DNA of 64,000 bases from Simmondsia chinensis. Its lineage: Eukaryota; Streptophyta; Magnoliopsida; Caryophyllales; Simmondsiaceae. The notes beneath the pieces were generated by a model. It saw nothing but the letters and a program-made list of their open reading frames with translations, did no database searches and was not told the origin of the DNA. Made by a program: the position numbers and the translations under genes. Positions 10,241 to 19,249 of the stretch are shown piece after piece. Position 1 is the stretch's first letter, and every line of letters starts with the position of its first letter. The stretch spans positions 6,578,001 through 6,642,000 of the forward strand of contig JAGTTD010000022.1 in NCBI GenBank assembly GCA_018398585.1. The letters run 5' to 3'.

Positions 10241-10497
10241 GGCAGCAGCAACAACAACAGACCTAGTGCCAGGGCTCCCATATAAGCAGGGTCTGGGAGG
10301 GGTGGATGTATGTAGCCTTACCCTTTCAAGGTGTAACATTGCTGAGAGGCTGTTTCCAAGGAACCCCAACCTTATAGGATTGGCAACATGAGGACTTCCC
10401 AGGAGGTCACCCATCCTAGTACTACTCTTGCCCAAGCACGCTTAACTTCAAAATTCTAATGGGATCCTGTTGCATTAGTGTCTGGTAAATGAACCCT
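10241..10497 (-). mobile_element. SINE with 5S rRNA-derived head and RTE tail (copy A)
   Basis: Reading the minus strand from 10,497: GGGTTCATTTACCAGACAC, then AACAGGATCCCATTAGAA, TTGAAGTTAAGCGTGCTTGG, GTACTAGGATGGGTGACCTC and CTGGGAAGTCCTC. This follows plant 5S rRNA over about 116 nt and keeps the internal box A (AAGTTAAGCGTGCTTGGGC), the intermediate element (GATGGG) and box C (GGTGACCTCCTGGGAAGTCC). At 10,381 it switches to an RTE-like tail (GGTTGGGGTTCCTTGGAAA, CAGCCTCTC, ATACATCCACCCC) and ends GTTGTTGTTGCTGCTGCC. The layout is that of a Pol III-transcribed retroposon with a LINE-matching 3' end. It is not a functional 5S gene: it is single, diverged in the 5' third, and lacks a T-run terminator directly after the 5S part. 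Confidence 0.85.
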
Positions 10498-10855
10498 AAA
10501 CAAGTTCTTGAGCAAAAAATAAAAATTAGAAGTTGTATTGGTGAACCTTCACTCATCAACTTAAGCTTTTGACATAATTGATTTCTCGACTCTTTTTTAC
10601 AAATTCTTACTAATAAAAGACAAACAAGACTAGAAAGCAATAATAAACCAAGTATCTCAGGCAGCCACATCTCATTCTCAGCATCAACCATAACAACATT
10701 AACCCACTCCAAATTTCTCTTCTCAACTTTCATCCTAGTTTTTAGAACTATCAAAAAAACTAAACCAAAATTTACATCCTAGTTTCATTCTCATGTTTGA
10801 CCTAATAATAATTTATTCAAAAGTGATACTAAAATCATAGAATTTCATAAAAAAG
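10498..10855. other. No recognisable feature
   Basis: A 110-codon minus-strand frame crosses this region and runs into the SINE. Its translation shows no known motif and part of it is SINE-derived, so I do not call it a gene. Confidence 0.4.
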
Positions 10856-10859
10856 CTAA

Positions 10860-11575
10860 ACTATTGTCACACAAGAAATAAAGATATATACTATATGTCT
10901 GCGCGAGGGGTGCAAGAAGCGTGAGGGGCGCGTGAGTTTGGGCGATTTTCGCCAGGCACTAGGGCACACGTGTGTGGGAGCTTGCGGTGCCGTACGAGGG
11001 TTGGTCCGGTGGCGCTGCATTCGCCGGTGCCTCCACTTCCTGGTGGTGGTGCCCGCTGGTGATTCTGGCGACCGTAGGAGGGTGAAAATCAAGAGAGACC
11101 CGTGCCAATAAGCCTACCCACCAAACAACGCTCCCATAGATCATTGGCGGAGTCAAGGAACTCATCGGGGACAACCCCTAAAGGCTTGTCATCAACAAGT
11201 ACGGGTTCAAAGTATTGCAAGGTGTTCAAATCAGTGGAGCGAACACGGTCAGCCCAAGTGATGGCACCCGCACCACCACTCGCCTGACCCGAACCCCCAC
11301 CCACAGTGTCACGTACCCCAGACACGGTGCGCAAATCAATGCAGTAAAGAATAAGGAGAGAAACCCTAGAAGATTAGGGTTCCAAAGAAACCATCCAACG
11401 CCGGCCAACAGCCAACCACACTGGCCAAACAACCGGTCGAAAACCGGCCACCAACGCCCAGCAAAGACAACCGGCAAAGGAACCAACAGGACTTACGTGC
11501 GTTTGCTCCAGAAATTGTGTAGTGAGAGAAGCCCGTGAGGAGAGAGAGAACGCGGCACCAGCCCACACTTCTCAT
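10860..11575 (-). pseudogene. L1 LINE 5' end: 5'UTR and ORF1 N-terminus
   Basis: The minus frame 11,334-11,092 reads ITWADRVRSTDLNTLQYFEP, VLVDDKPLGVVPDEFLDSA and NDLWERCLVGRLIG. This resembles the beginning of plant L1 ORF1, which carries a DUF4283 RNA-binding-like region and coats L1 RNA. Upstream (11,575-11,335) is a GC-richer leader with AACCCTAG-like sequence. Downstream the frame shifts and turns into a proline/serine-rich stretch (11,090-10,860) that I cannot assign. The fragment is head-to-head with a plus-strand L1 beginning near 11,565. Confidence 0.55.
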
Positions 11576-11957
11576 TCTGCTGCTGATTTTTTCACTGATG
11601 GTGAGGAAACTAGCTCGATGGAGGATCTGAGTCGGGCTCTTGTTCCTATGGAGGTTGAGGAGGCTCAGGGTGCTCTTTTGGGGATTGATGAGCCACTTGC
11701 TTGTGTTGAGAGCCAGCCGCGGAGATAGTTCCTAGTATCGAGTCTTCGAACCGGTTCGGTCCTCTGGCTGAGCGACAGTCTAGGGAGGTGTCCACGTCGG
11801 ATGCTCCTCCCAACCCTGCTCCAGATGTTTGTCTTACGCGCTCTGCAGCTGCTTTCGTTGCTTAGGGTGTTCAGGCTACTGGGGGTGCTCAGGTTGCTCA
11901 GGATACTTGTGGTGGCCATCAAGGCCATGGGGGTTTGCGATAGTTCTCCAGTTCCCC
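11576..11957 (+). pseudogene. L1 ORF1 C-terminal remnant (tentative)
   Basis: Frames such as MEDLSRALVPMEVEEAQGAL with a following QPRR stop are acidic and arginine-ended, as at the end of plant L1 ORF1. They directly precede the ORF2 start at 11,958. No zinc knuckle is visible, so the assignment rests mainly on position. Confidence 0.4.
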
Positions 11958-12820
11958 ATGATAGGATGCTGGAATGTGAGGGGGTTTAATAACCCCAATA
12001 CTATCAGTGCTGTGCGTCACTGGATCTCTTCCAGTCGTTTGAGTCTAGTTGGCTTGGTTGAGACCAAGACCAACCCTGCTTTTGTTGAGTCCGCTGTTAC
12101 CCGCTGTGCTGAGGGGTGGCAGTTTCTGATCAGTGGCGTGCGACCCCGTGGGTGTCGCATCATTGTTTTATGGGATCCAACTTTCTACCGTGTAATGAGA
12201 GTACAGAGTGGAGATCAGTATCTCACCTGTCGAGTTTCTGATATCCGAGGTGATGTGGACTTCACTGCTACATTTGTCTATGACTTTAAGGAGCCGGGGC
12301 AGCGTTGGGAGCTATGGAGGTATATTCGAGGAGCCAGCGTGGGTCTTCAGGGGGAGCCTTGGATGCTCCTTGGGGACTTTAACGCTATCCTCAGTCCGAG
12401 TGACAGGAGAGGTGGTTAGGACTCTTGGCCTGGCCACATGGATGACTTGAGGGACTGTGTTCATGATTCTGAGCTTACAGTTCTGCTGTTCTGTGGGCTA
12501 CGTTACATGCGGTCCAATGGATTAGATGGGGACGCTCTCATTCTGAAGCATCTTAGCTGGTGCATGGTGAGCGAGGGCTGGCTTTGCACTTATTCTTCCT
12601 CATCTGCCGAGTTCCTTCCACGGGAGTTATGTTCAGACCATTGTTCCTTTGTAGTTAGAGGCCTTGAAGAGCGCCGCACAACGCGGCTCCCTTTCAAGTT
12701 CTTTAACTTTTGGGCAGACCATGACGAGTTTCTACCTACTGTGAGGAGGGTTTGGGAGACTAGCATTGAGGGCATGCCTATGTTTCAGCTCACTCAGAAG
12801 CTGAAAAAGGCTGAAGGGTG
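11958..12820 (+). pseudogene. L1 ORF2 endonuclease domain
   Basis: ATG at 11,958 starts MIGCWNVRGFNNPNT, the usual start of plant L1 ORF2. The apurinic-like endonuclease follows: LVGLVETKTN with the catalytic glutamate, CRIIVLWDPTFYRV, EPWMLLGDFNAILSPSDRRG with the catalytic GDFN, and, after an in-frame stop at 12,417-12,419, AEFLPRELCSDHCSFVVRG with the SDH motif near the domain end. This nuclease nicks target DNA to prime reverse transcription. The stop and a frameshift near 12,815 inactivate the copy, but the motif set is otherwise complete. RT follows in the same orientation. Confidence 0.9.
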
Positions 12821-14340
12821 AGCTGAAGATCCTCAATGCCAGACATTATAGCCACATATCGGCTCTGGTTGTGGTGGTCGAGGGATGCCTAGATGGAGGC
12901 TCAGCGGGCTTTAGATGATGGGCCCGAGAGTATGTTACTTCGTGAGGAGGAGGGTCGTTTGTCTCAGGAGTACTCGCGGTTGTTTAGGGATGAGGAGGCT
13001 TTCTATTGTCAGAAGTCTCGCATCCAGTGGCTCTCTTTGGGAAATTAGGGCACCCGATTTTTCCATAAGTTTGTCACGCATAGGCAGGCTAGGAGCCGGA
13101 TCTCTTCTATCATTCGTGCTGATGGCAGGAGGACATATGATGACAGTGAGATTTTTGAGGCAGGAGTCTTCTACTTTCAAGACTTATTGATAGAGCCGAG
13201 TGGGCCGCTTCGTGAGGATATTTTGGAGCTCTTTCAGACCCGCCTTTTTGAGGATCAGGCTTGTCCGCTATCTGTTCCGGTTACTGATGTTGAGGTGAGA
13301 GATGCACTGTTCTCCACTGGTGAGGATAGGGTGCCTGGCCCTGATGGTTATACCTCCCTCTTTTTTAAGAGGGCTTGGGACGTGGTAGGGCGTGATGTTG
13401 TTCGGGCTGTCTGGTCTTTCTTTCAGCTAGGGCGCATGCTTGGCGCCCTGAACTCCACTCGTATCAACTTGATCCCGAAGGTGGAGAATCCCTCCACTTT
13501 CGCCGACTTTCGCCCGATCTCCTGTTGCAATGTGATCTATAAGTGCATCACTAAGATCATTGCAAACAGACTGAAGGGGGTTCTTCCTTACCTCATTGAT
13601 TACTCGCAGTCTGCTTTCGTTCCTAGGCGGAGGATATCTGCTTGTATTATGTTGGCTCAGGAGTTTCTGCGCGACTATCACCTTCAGACGCCTTCGCCTC
13701 GATGCGCTCTGAAGGTTGATCTTTGCAAGGCGTTGGACATGGTGCACTGGGAGTTCATTCTTAACGCTATGCGCTGTATGGGTATACGTGAGGTTATGAT
13801 TCAATGGGTGCGGGAGTGTCTTTCCACAGCTAGATTTTCAATCGCCATTAACGGTGAGCTTCATGGCTTTTTCGGCATGAGCAGGGGCATCAGGTAGGGG
13901 GATCCTCTCTCGCCCTACCTCTTTGTTATTGCCATGGTGGGCTTACGGGATTTGCTTCACCATGTATCTCCTGATCTGAGGTTTCACTTTCAACCCTGTT
14001 GCCAGAGTACTAGCCTTACTCACTTATATTTTGCTGATGACCTTATGATTTTTAGTGAGGCTAATGAGGGCAGTTTGTCAGTTATTCGTGAGACTTTAGA
14101 TCGTTTTGCTAAACTGTTGGGGTTGTCCTCGAATGCAGCAAAGAGCACCGTCTTCATTACTGGGGTTGACTCTGAGCTACATCAGGCTCTCCTTGATGTT
14201 TTGGGTTTCCCGTTGGGTCAGTGCCCAGCCAGGTATTTGGGGGTGCCGCTCATCAGGACGAGGCTTCGGTTCATCGATTGTAAGCTCTTTTAGACCGTAT
14301 CCTTGCTCGCATCCAGCTTTAGACATCATTAGTGTTTTGA
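12821..14340 (+). pseudogene. L1 ORF2 reverse transcriptase domain, 3'-truncated
   Basis: The frame carries RVPGPDGYTSLFFKRAWDVV, LGALNSTRINLIPKVENP, FADFRPISCCNVIYKCITKI, RLKGVLPYLIDYSQSAFVPR and CALKVDLCKALDMVHWEF, where LCKALD replaces the usual DxxKAYD-type motif. After a stop (13,895) it continues GDPLSPYLFVI, LYFADDLMIF with the FADD catalytic core at 14,030-14,041, and CPARYLGVPL. Homology ends near 14,338 after LDRILARIQL; the thumb, zinc-binding C-terminus, 3'UTR and poly(A) are missing. L1 RT copies its mRNA at the nicked target. Stops and the 3' truncation show a dead copy. Confidence 0.92.
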
Positions 14341-14825
14341 GGGAAGTCACCTTCTTTTTCTCTATATATAAGATTCTGAACATGAAAGATAACCAAAAAG
14401 TAGTTAAGAGGGAGAAATCATATTTTTCGGTGTTCATACTCAATGGTCAATCAAGAATTGTTATTAATTAAGGTATGTACTTAATCTTTATGTTTAAAAT
14501 TCAAAATTTCAAGATTTATCGCAATTTTAATTGTATGTACTAATATTAATGCATAATACAATTGCAATGTGATAATACAAAAAATTAAAAAAATTTAAAC
14601 ATCTGCGTGCATCGCACGGGATAACACGTATATATAGTTAAGTACGTACGTATAGGTACATACACTATCGTTATTTCAACAATAATAACAAGAAACTTCA
14701 CCGAAAAGCCAATGGGTGTAACGGCACTCTGAATTTCTTAGGAAGAAAGTTACCCCAGGAATTCTACCGGAAAATTATGTATCACTTACGGATCCCTTTG
14801 GGGGAGCAGGTGAACCACATATTTT
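14341..14825. other. AT-rich stretch, no gene
   Basis: No protein motif. A GC-rich hairpin-like word CGTGCATCGCACG sits at 14,606-14,618 within AT-rich flanks, reminiscent of the 3' hairpin of some plant Helitrons, but no CTRR terminus follows. Confidence 0.45.
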
Positions 14826-14924
14826 TTGACTTTTTTTGCAAAATGGCTTCATTTGAAAAAAATTTAGAAATTTGGCCTCTTTTAGAAAATATTTAGCAAA
14901 ATGACCCCATTTACTATAGCAAGA

Positions 14925-15035
14925 TGGGTGCACGATGTACGGAATGTCGTGCAGTAGTGTTGCAGGATGTACGGAACGTCGTGTAACAGATCAGGACTGT
15001 TGCACATCGTTCCGTACGTCGTGGAACAGTACCCA
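14925..15035. repeat. Cluster of palindromic GTACGGAACGTCGTGCA-like words
   Basis: Three variants of one near-palindromic unit lie in the left arm: GTGCACGATGTACGGAATGT with CGTGCA, GTTGCAGGATGTACGGAACG with TCGTGTAAC, and GTTGCACATCGTTCCGTACG with TCGTGGAAC. The right arm repeats the cluster at about 16,485-16,550. Each unit can pair with itself and with its neighbours. Confidence 0.8.
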
Positions 15036-15164
15036 AATTTTTTTTTTTTAGTTTTACCTGTTTAAAATTAAAAAAAATTAATAAATTATTTTTAATTTAA
15101 ATTATTTTAATTTTTAAAATAAAAATATCCCGGGAGGCACTTATCGGCTGGTTTATTTGTTAGG

Positions 15165-15412
15165 TTCAATCACATACTATTGACCTTGTACTATGTGCCT
15201 ATTATGTGCCTTGTACTATTTGATGTGCCCGTGCTTATGCTTTGTGCTTTTGCTTATGCTTTCAGGATGCCTGTTCCCATGACGACACGATATTCAGGTT
15301 GTAAGTCCTCGGAAACAGCCTCTCTTCCACCTGAAAGGGGGAAGGCTGCGTACATTCACCCTCCCCAAACCCCGCTTTTACGGAAGCCTTTGGCACTGGG
15401 ACTGTTGTTGTT
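15165..15412 (+). mobile_element. 5'-truncated RTE LINE 3' end
   Basis: CTATTGACCTTGTACTATGT through TCAGGATGCCTG and GGGGGAAGGCTGCGTACATT to the GTTGTTGTTGTT end parallels the RTE LINE 3'UTR at 57,960-58,245, including the part upstream of the SINE-shared tail. It is therefore a LINE end, not a SINE. It lies in the left arm of the foldback. Confidence 0.8.
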
Positions 15413-15507
15413 GTTAAATTATTTTAATTCTTAATTTTATAATTTGAATCACTAAATACGTGTACATTTTAAATTAAAAGGTATATGTATATTATTATTT
15501 GAACTAT

Positions 15508-15668
15508 TAATAAGGAAGATATAAATGAAGGACACATTTGAATGAGGAGATGATGACATGTATATTATTATTTAAACTATCTCATACAGAAACTATGGTA
15601 TTATAATACTATTAATAAGGAGGATATAAATGAGGGACACATTTAAATGAAGAGATGTTGATGTTTCC
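15508..15668. repeat. Direct repeat unit in the foldback arm
   Basis: The words CTATTAATAAGGAAGATATA and CTATTAATAAGGAGGATATA, each followed by AATGAGGGACACATTTAAAT-like sequence, occur about 100 bp apart. Their reverse complements are in the other arm near 15,850-16,015. Confidence 0.75.
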
Positions 15669-16094
15669 AATAAAAAATCACGAGTTTACGTATTTGTACA
15701 TTATTAATTGCACTTTTATATTAGATATATGTTTACAAAATATATTTTCAAAATTTATATACACTATCTTTTGAGTTACATGTATCTAATAAAATAGTTC
15801 AAATAATAATGTACACATATGTAAATTCGTGATTTTTTGTTGAAAACGTCAACATCTCTTCATTTAAATGTGTCCCTCATTTATATTCTCCTTATTAATA
15901 GCATTATAATACCATAGTTTCTGTATGAGATAGTTGAAATAATAATATGCATATTACCATCTCCTCATTTAAATGTGTCCCTCATTTATATCTTTCTTAT
16001 TAATAGTTCAAATAATAATATATATATACCTTTTAATTTAAAATGTATACGTATTTAGTGATTCAAATTATAAAATTAAGAATTAAAATAATTT

Positions 16095-16370
16095 AACAAC
16101 AACAACAGTCCCATGCCAAAGGCTCCCACGAAAGCGGGGTTTGGGGAGGGTGGATGTACGCAGCCTTCCCACTTCCGGGTGGAAGAAAGGCTGTTTCGGA
16201 GGACTCCCAACCTGAATATCGTGTCGTCATGGGAGCAGGCATCCTGAAAGCATAAGCAAAAGTATAAAGCATAAGCACGGGCACATCAAATAGTACAAGG
16301 CATATAATAGGCAAATAGTACAAGGTCAATAGTATGTGATTGAACCTAAGCAAATACACCATCCAATAAG
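16095..16370 (-). mobile_element. 5'-truncated RTE LINE 3' end (mirror copy)
   Basis: The reverse-complement partner of 15,165-15,412 in the other foldback arm. It ends (plus strand) in AACAACAACAACAGTCCCAT and contains GGTGGATGTACGCAGCCTTC. An 89-codon frame across it is only translated LINE tail. Confidence 0.8.
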
Positions 16371-16661
16371 TGCCCCGCGGGATATTTTTATTTTAAAAAT
16401 TAAAATAATTTAAATTAAAAAAAAATTTATTAATTTTTTTAATTTTAAAGATGTAAAACTAAAAAAAAAAAAAATTGGGTACTGTTGCACGCCGTACGGA
16501 ACGGCATGCAACAGTCCCGATCTGTTACACGACGTTCCATACGTCGTGCACCCACCTCGCTACAGTAAATGGGGCCATTTTGCTAAATATTTTCTAAAAG
16601 AGGCCAAATTTCTAATTTTTTTTTTTTCAAATGAAGCCATTTTCCAAAAAAAGTCTAATTT

Positions 16662-17290
16662 TTTTCCCTTTGAAAATAACGGACCTTTACACTTGGCAAT
16701 TCTCAATTGGACTAAAGGGTTTAAATTTAAACTTCCCTAAGAAAATTAACAAGGTTGAATTGAGCTTAAATGAGACTAAATGAATAAGTGAGCTTAACGC
16801 AAAGCTTGTCGACCCATGTTCGAGCTCATTTGAGCCTAGTTGAGTCAGAGCCTATGATGAGCTGTGCTTGAGTGATGCTATCCAAGCTAAATGCTGACCT
16901 CGAGCTAGGTGAGCTTAGGAACGGTTTGATCTATCTTACAAGAAAGGATACAAAATTTTTCCTCAGTAGGGCCACCAATATTTAGCAGATGAGAAAGATA
17001 AGTTTTAAACCAACATCTCTCGCTTGACAGTGGATAGTTTAACTACTACGGTTATGTTGGGTTTAGTTTTTTTAACAACTTAAATTGTAAAAAACATATA
17101 GTTAATTGCAGAACTTTGGATGATAGAAAATAATTTTTTACATCTTTTCATAGTTTAAGTAGGAAAATGAAAACAAATATTTCATAACCAAGTAGGAAAA
17201 GACACTCATCATCTTCGACGACAATGAATAAACACTATCATGATTCTCTTTTAAGCACTAATCGCCACCACCCTTTCACCACAGCCACCA
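16662..17290 (+). repeat. Dispersed repeat, copy 1
   Basis: Matched in the same orientation by 41,530-42,320. Shared words include GCTTGTCGACCCA, TTCGAGCTCATTTGAGCC-like sequence, CTTGACAGTGGATAG and AACACTATCATGATTCTC-like sequence. There is no coding motif; class unknown. The left edge abuts the foldback right arm. Confidence 0.7.
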
Positions 17291-17640
17291 CTCCATCTAA
17301 TTATCATCCACAAATACAGTCACTAAGGTACACTCCTACCCCCTCGGGTGGCTTGCATAATTTCACCTTGCCATCATTGTCTACTCCATTTTCCATCACC
17401 ATTACTTTTTGCCAACACGGTCCACCTTGACCAAACATGGCCACCCATTACGATCACCATAGCTTGGCCATAACTACCACCTCTGGGGCTTGCTATTATC
17501 TATCATTTTTGTTTGAAACCAGCATGGTTTGCCCTATCACCATGGTCAACCACCATCATCACCTATCATTATTTATTGATGTATGCTATTAAGGCTTTTT
17601 TTTTTTTCTTTTAGTGTAACAGGCAATTTTTTTTTAAAAT
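17291..17640. other. No recognisable gene
   Basis: CCACC/ACCAT-rich low-complexity sequence with a 68-codon plus frame (17,224-17,430) rich in H, P, T and S. It has no domain motif and probably represents decayed repeat. Confidence 0.4.
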
Positions 17641-17662
17641 ACATATCTACATACTCTACCAA

Positions 17663-17885
17663 AGAGGACACCAACACGCTGTCACCGGATCCCATTAGAA
17701 CTCCGAAGTTAAGCGTGCTTGAGCGAGAGTAGTACCAGGATGTGTGACCTCCTGGGAAATCCTCAACCTCAAATTGGGGGTATTGGGAAACAGCCTCTTT
17801 TCAGATTAACACCCTGAAGGGGGAAGGCTGCGTACATCCACCCCCCCAGAGCCTGCGTAGGCGGGAGCCCTTGAGGCATTGGGTA
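17663..17885 (+). mobile_element. SINE with 5S rRNA-derived head and RTE tail (copy B)
   Basis: From 17,663: ACCAACACGCTGTCACCGGA, TCCCATTAGAACTCCGAAGT, TAAGCGTGCTTGAGCGAGAG, TAGTACCAGGATGTGTGACC and TCCTGGGAAATCCTC follow plant 5S rRNA with few changes. At 17,765 it passes into AAATTGGGGGTATTGGGAAA, CAGCCTCTTT, GGCTGCGTACATCCACCC and GCGGGAGCCCTTGAGGCATT, the RTE-like tail. The 5S-to-tail join is at the same place as in copy A although the two copies differ at many positions, so they are independent members of one family. The (TTG)n tail is missing or replaced (GGGTATGCTCC). The 5S box A and box C are nearly intact; the intermediate element has one change (GATGTG). Confidence 0.88.
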
Positions 17886-17954
17886 TGCTCCTTTTGTGCT
17901 CCCATATCTACATACTTTATTCTTTTAATAAAGGTCTTTCGGCATTACATAGAC

Positions 17955-18425
17955 AGGTGCAAACGAGCCGAGTCAAGCCAAGCACCCCTTGTTTGAATTC
18001 GAGCTCGATAAACCTTATTGAGCTTGAGTTTGAGCCTAGCCCTTATAGAGCTTGTGAAATTTTTTTCGAGCTGTGGTTCAATAACATTTTAGTGTGTTGG
18101 ATACTCAGCTTGGATCGACTTTTTAGCTTTCTAGAGCCAATCCGATCTCGTTATCAAGTCGAGTCAAGCTCATTATCGAGCCGGATCAAGCTCATAATCG
18201 AGTCGAGCTTGCTAAGAATTAAGCTATTCAAGTTAGTATCGACGTATTCTCAAACCATTTTTAAGCTAATATCAACTTTTAATGAAACCTTATCAAGCCT
18301 GTAACAGGCTCTTGTGAAGCCCTTGTCAAATTATTCGCAAATGTTAACGAGCCAAGCAGTTCAGTGTTCGAACTAAAGTTTGATAAGACATCAAACCTCC
18401 ACGACGAACAAGAACGAGTCATAAT
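17955..18425 (+). repeat. GAGCTCGA-rich dispersed repeat, copy 1
   Basis: Begins GGTGCAAACGAGCCGAGTCA and continues with many GAGCTCG/TCGAGC words, ending near GAACAAGAACGAGTCATAAT. It matches the repeat at 63,403-63,958 in the same orientation but is more diverged. A 141-codon frame crosses it without any known motif. Confidence 0.7.
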
Positions 18426-18831
18426 TGATTAAGAGTATTTTATTGGAAATTCAATTGTTTACTCTCCTATTTTATCAAATTTTAATTATAGATCTTTAAT
18501 AAATTATTTTTGATAATTAAAAAGACAAGTCTTAATATATAGCCATTGAAGCGGAGCTTGAGAAAGTCCACAAAAGCGAAAGATATTTAATATATATCTT
18601 ATTAAAATAGGTAAGCTAGAAGAAAAGGTAAATTAAAAATAGATGAATCACATTTACCTTACACTAAATTCACTGTCTCGATCTGTCTTATATGATAGTG
18701 AAATGCTGGTTACTAGTTCACCATTGCGTGTGTACTGTGCATGGCCTTAGAACAAGAGGAAAATGCCAGTAAATTGCAACAGAAATTCCATTTGAACTTC
18801 CAGATTATTTAAAATTTTTTTTTTTTGGTGT
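18426..18831. other. No recognisable feature
   Basis: AT-rich, no protein motif and no clear repeat end, leading into the G homopolymer. Confidence 0.5.

Positions 18832-18916
<85 letters not shown>
18832..18916. repeat. 85-nt G homopolymer
   Basis: Eighty-five consecutive G residues on the plus strand, preceded by a T-run (TTTTTTTTTTTTGGTGTG) and followed at once by CTATAAAAAGG. Translation of the opposite strand gives only polyproline. The exact length may be a sequencing or assembly estimate. Confidence 0.9.
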
Positions 18917-18917
18917 C

Positions 18918-18925
18918 TATAAAAA
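18918..18925 (+). promoter_or_regulatory. TATA-like motif next to the G run
   Basis: CTATAAAAAGGCGCGAAGGC begins one base after the G homopolymer and lies about 120 bp upstream of a small ORF. It is a good core-promoter match, but no expression evidence exists here. Confidence 0.35.
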
Positions 18926-19038
18926 GGCGCGAAGGCTTCCTTATTAAGCCATGCACGAACCATGCCCAAAAAAGACAAAATCTTTGTCCTTCACCTTGTT
19001 TAGTATTATTAGTGCCGCCATTTTCCTCTAGACAAGGC

Positions 19039-19245
19039 ATGGACAACAACAAATCCAACTTGAGCGACACCAAGAAGAAAGATACAGTCCCAAATAACGT
19101 GAAGCGCAGGCCAAATCAAGTGAAGACCAACGCTGTAAAGAGGATGTTTGGGGTTGGTAGTGGATCTTCATCTCGGGTTTCTTCTGATACCGCCCTTGAC
19201 AATTCTAGTGCAAATGGGGACGAGTCTCAAGTTGGACATGACTGA
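19039..19245 (+). CDS. Small ORF, unknown product (68 aa)
   Basis: The ATG at 19,039 (context AAGGCATGGAC, G at +4) is preferred over an in-frame ATG at 19,012, giving 68 residues starting MDNNKSNLSDTKKKDTV and ending SANGDESQVGHD. The product is hydrophilic: lysine/arginine-rich in its first half, serine-rich in its second. It has no membrane segment or domain I recognise. It sits 110-120 bp after a TATA-like motif and is followed by AT-rich sequence. It could be a small plant gene, the first exon of a larger one, or a chance frame. Confidence 0.3.
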   Translation: MDNNKSNLSDTKKKDTVPNNVKRRPNQVKTNAVKRMFGVGSGSSSRVSSDTALDNSSANGDESQVGHD

Positions 19246-19249
19246 ATAT

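Larger units (their letters stand above)
14826..16661. repeat. Large inverted repeat / foldback element
   Basis: The left arm, about 14,826-15,732, is repeated in reverse complement at about 15,778-16,661, with a loop of roughly 45 bp. Aligned blocks over the arms agree at about 90% or better by eye. From outside to centre each arm contains AT-rich sequence (GCAAAATGGCTTCATTTG), a cluster of ~28-bp palindromic words, an AT stretch, a 5'-truncated RTE LINE end, and two diverged copies of an ATAAATGAGGGACACATTTA unit. Because both arms carry the same RTE end at the same place, that LINE insertion is older than the inverted duplication. A transcript through it could fold into a hairpin of about 0.9 kb. 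No target duplication was found at the outer ends. Confidence 0.9.

Noticed and set aside
10382..10497. A functional 5S rRNA gene
   Set aside because: It is a single diverged copy fused to a LINE-like tail with no T-run terminator after the 5S part and no tandem array.
16093..16362. 89-codon ORF in the foldback
   Set aside because: Translation of the RTE LINE 3'UTR; a matching shadow frame occurs at 15,180-15,434.
17663..17764. Cassandra-type LTR (plant 5S-containing TRIM)
   Set aside because: There are no TG/CA LTR ends, PBS or PPT; the 5S part continues into an RTE tail instead.
18747..19073. 108-codon minus-strand polyproline ORF
   Set aside because: It exists only because the 85-nt G run reads as proline.
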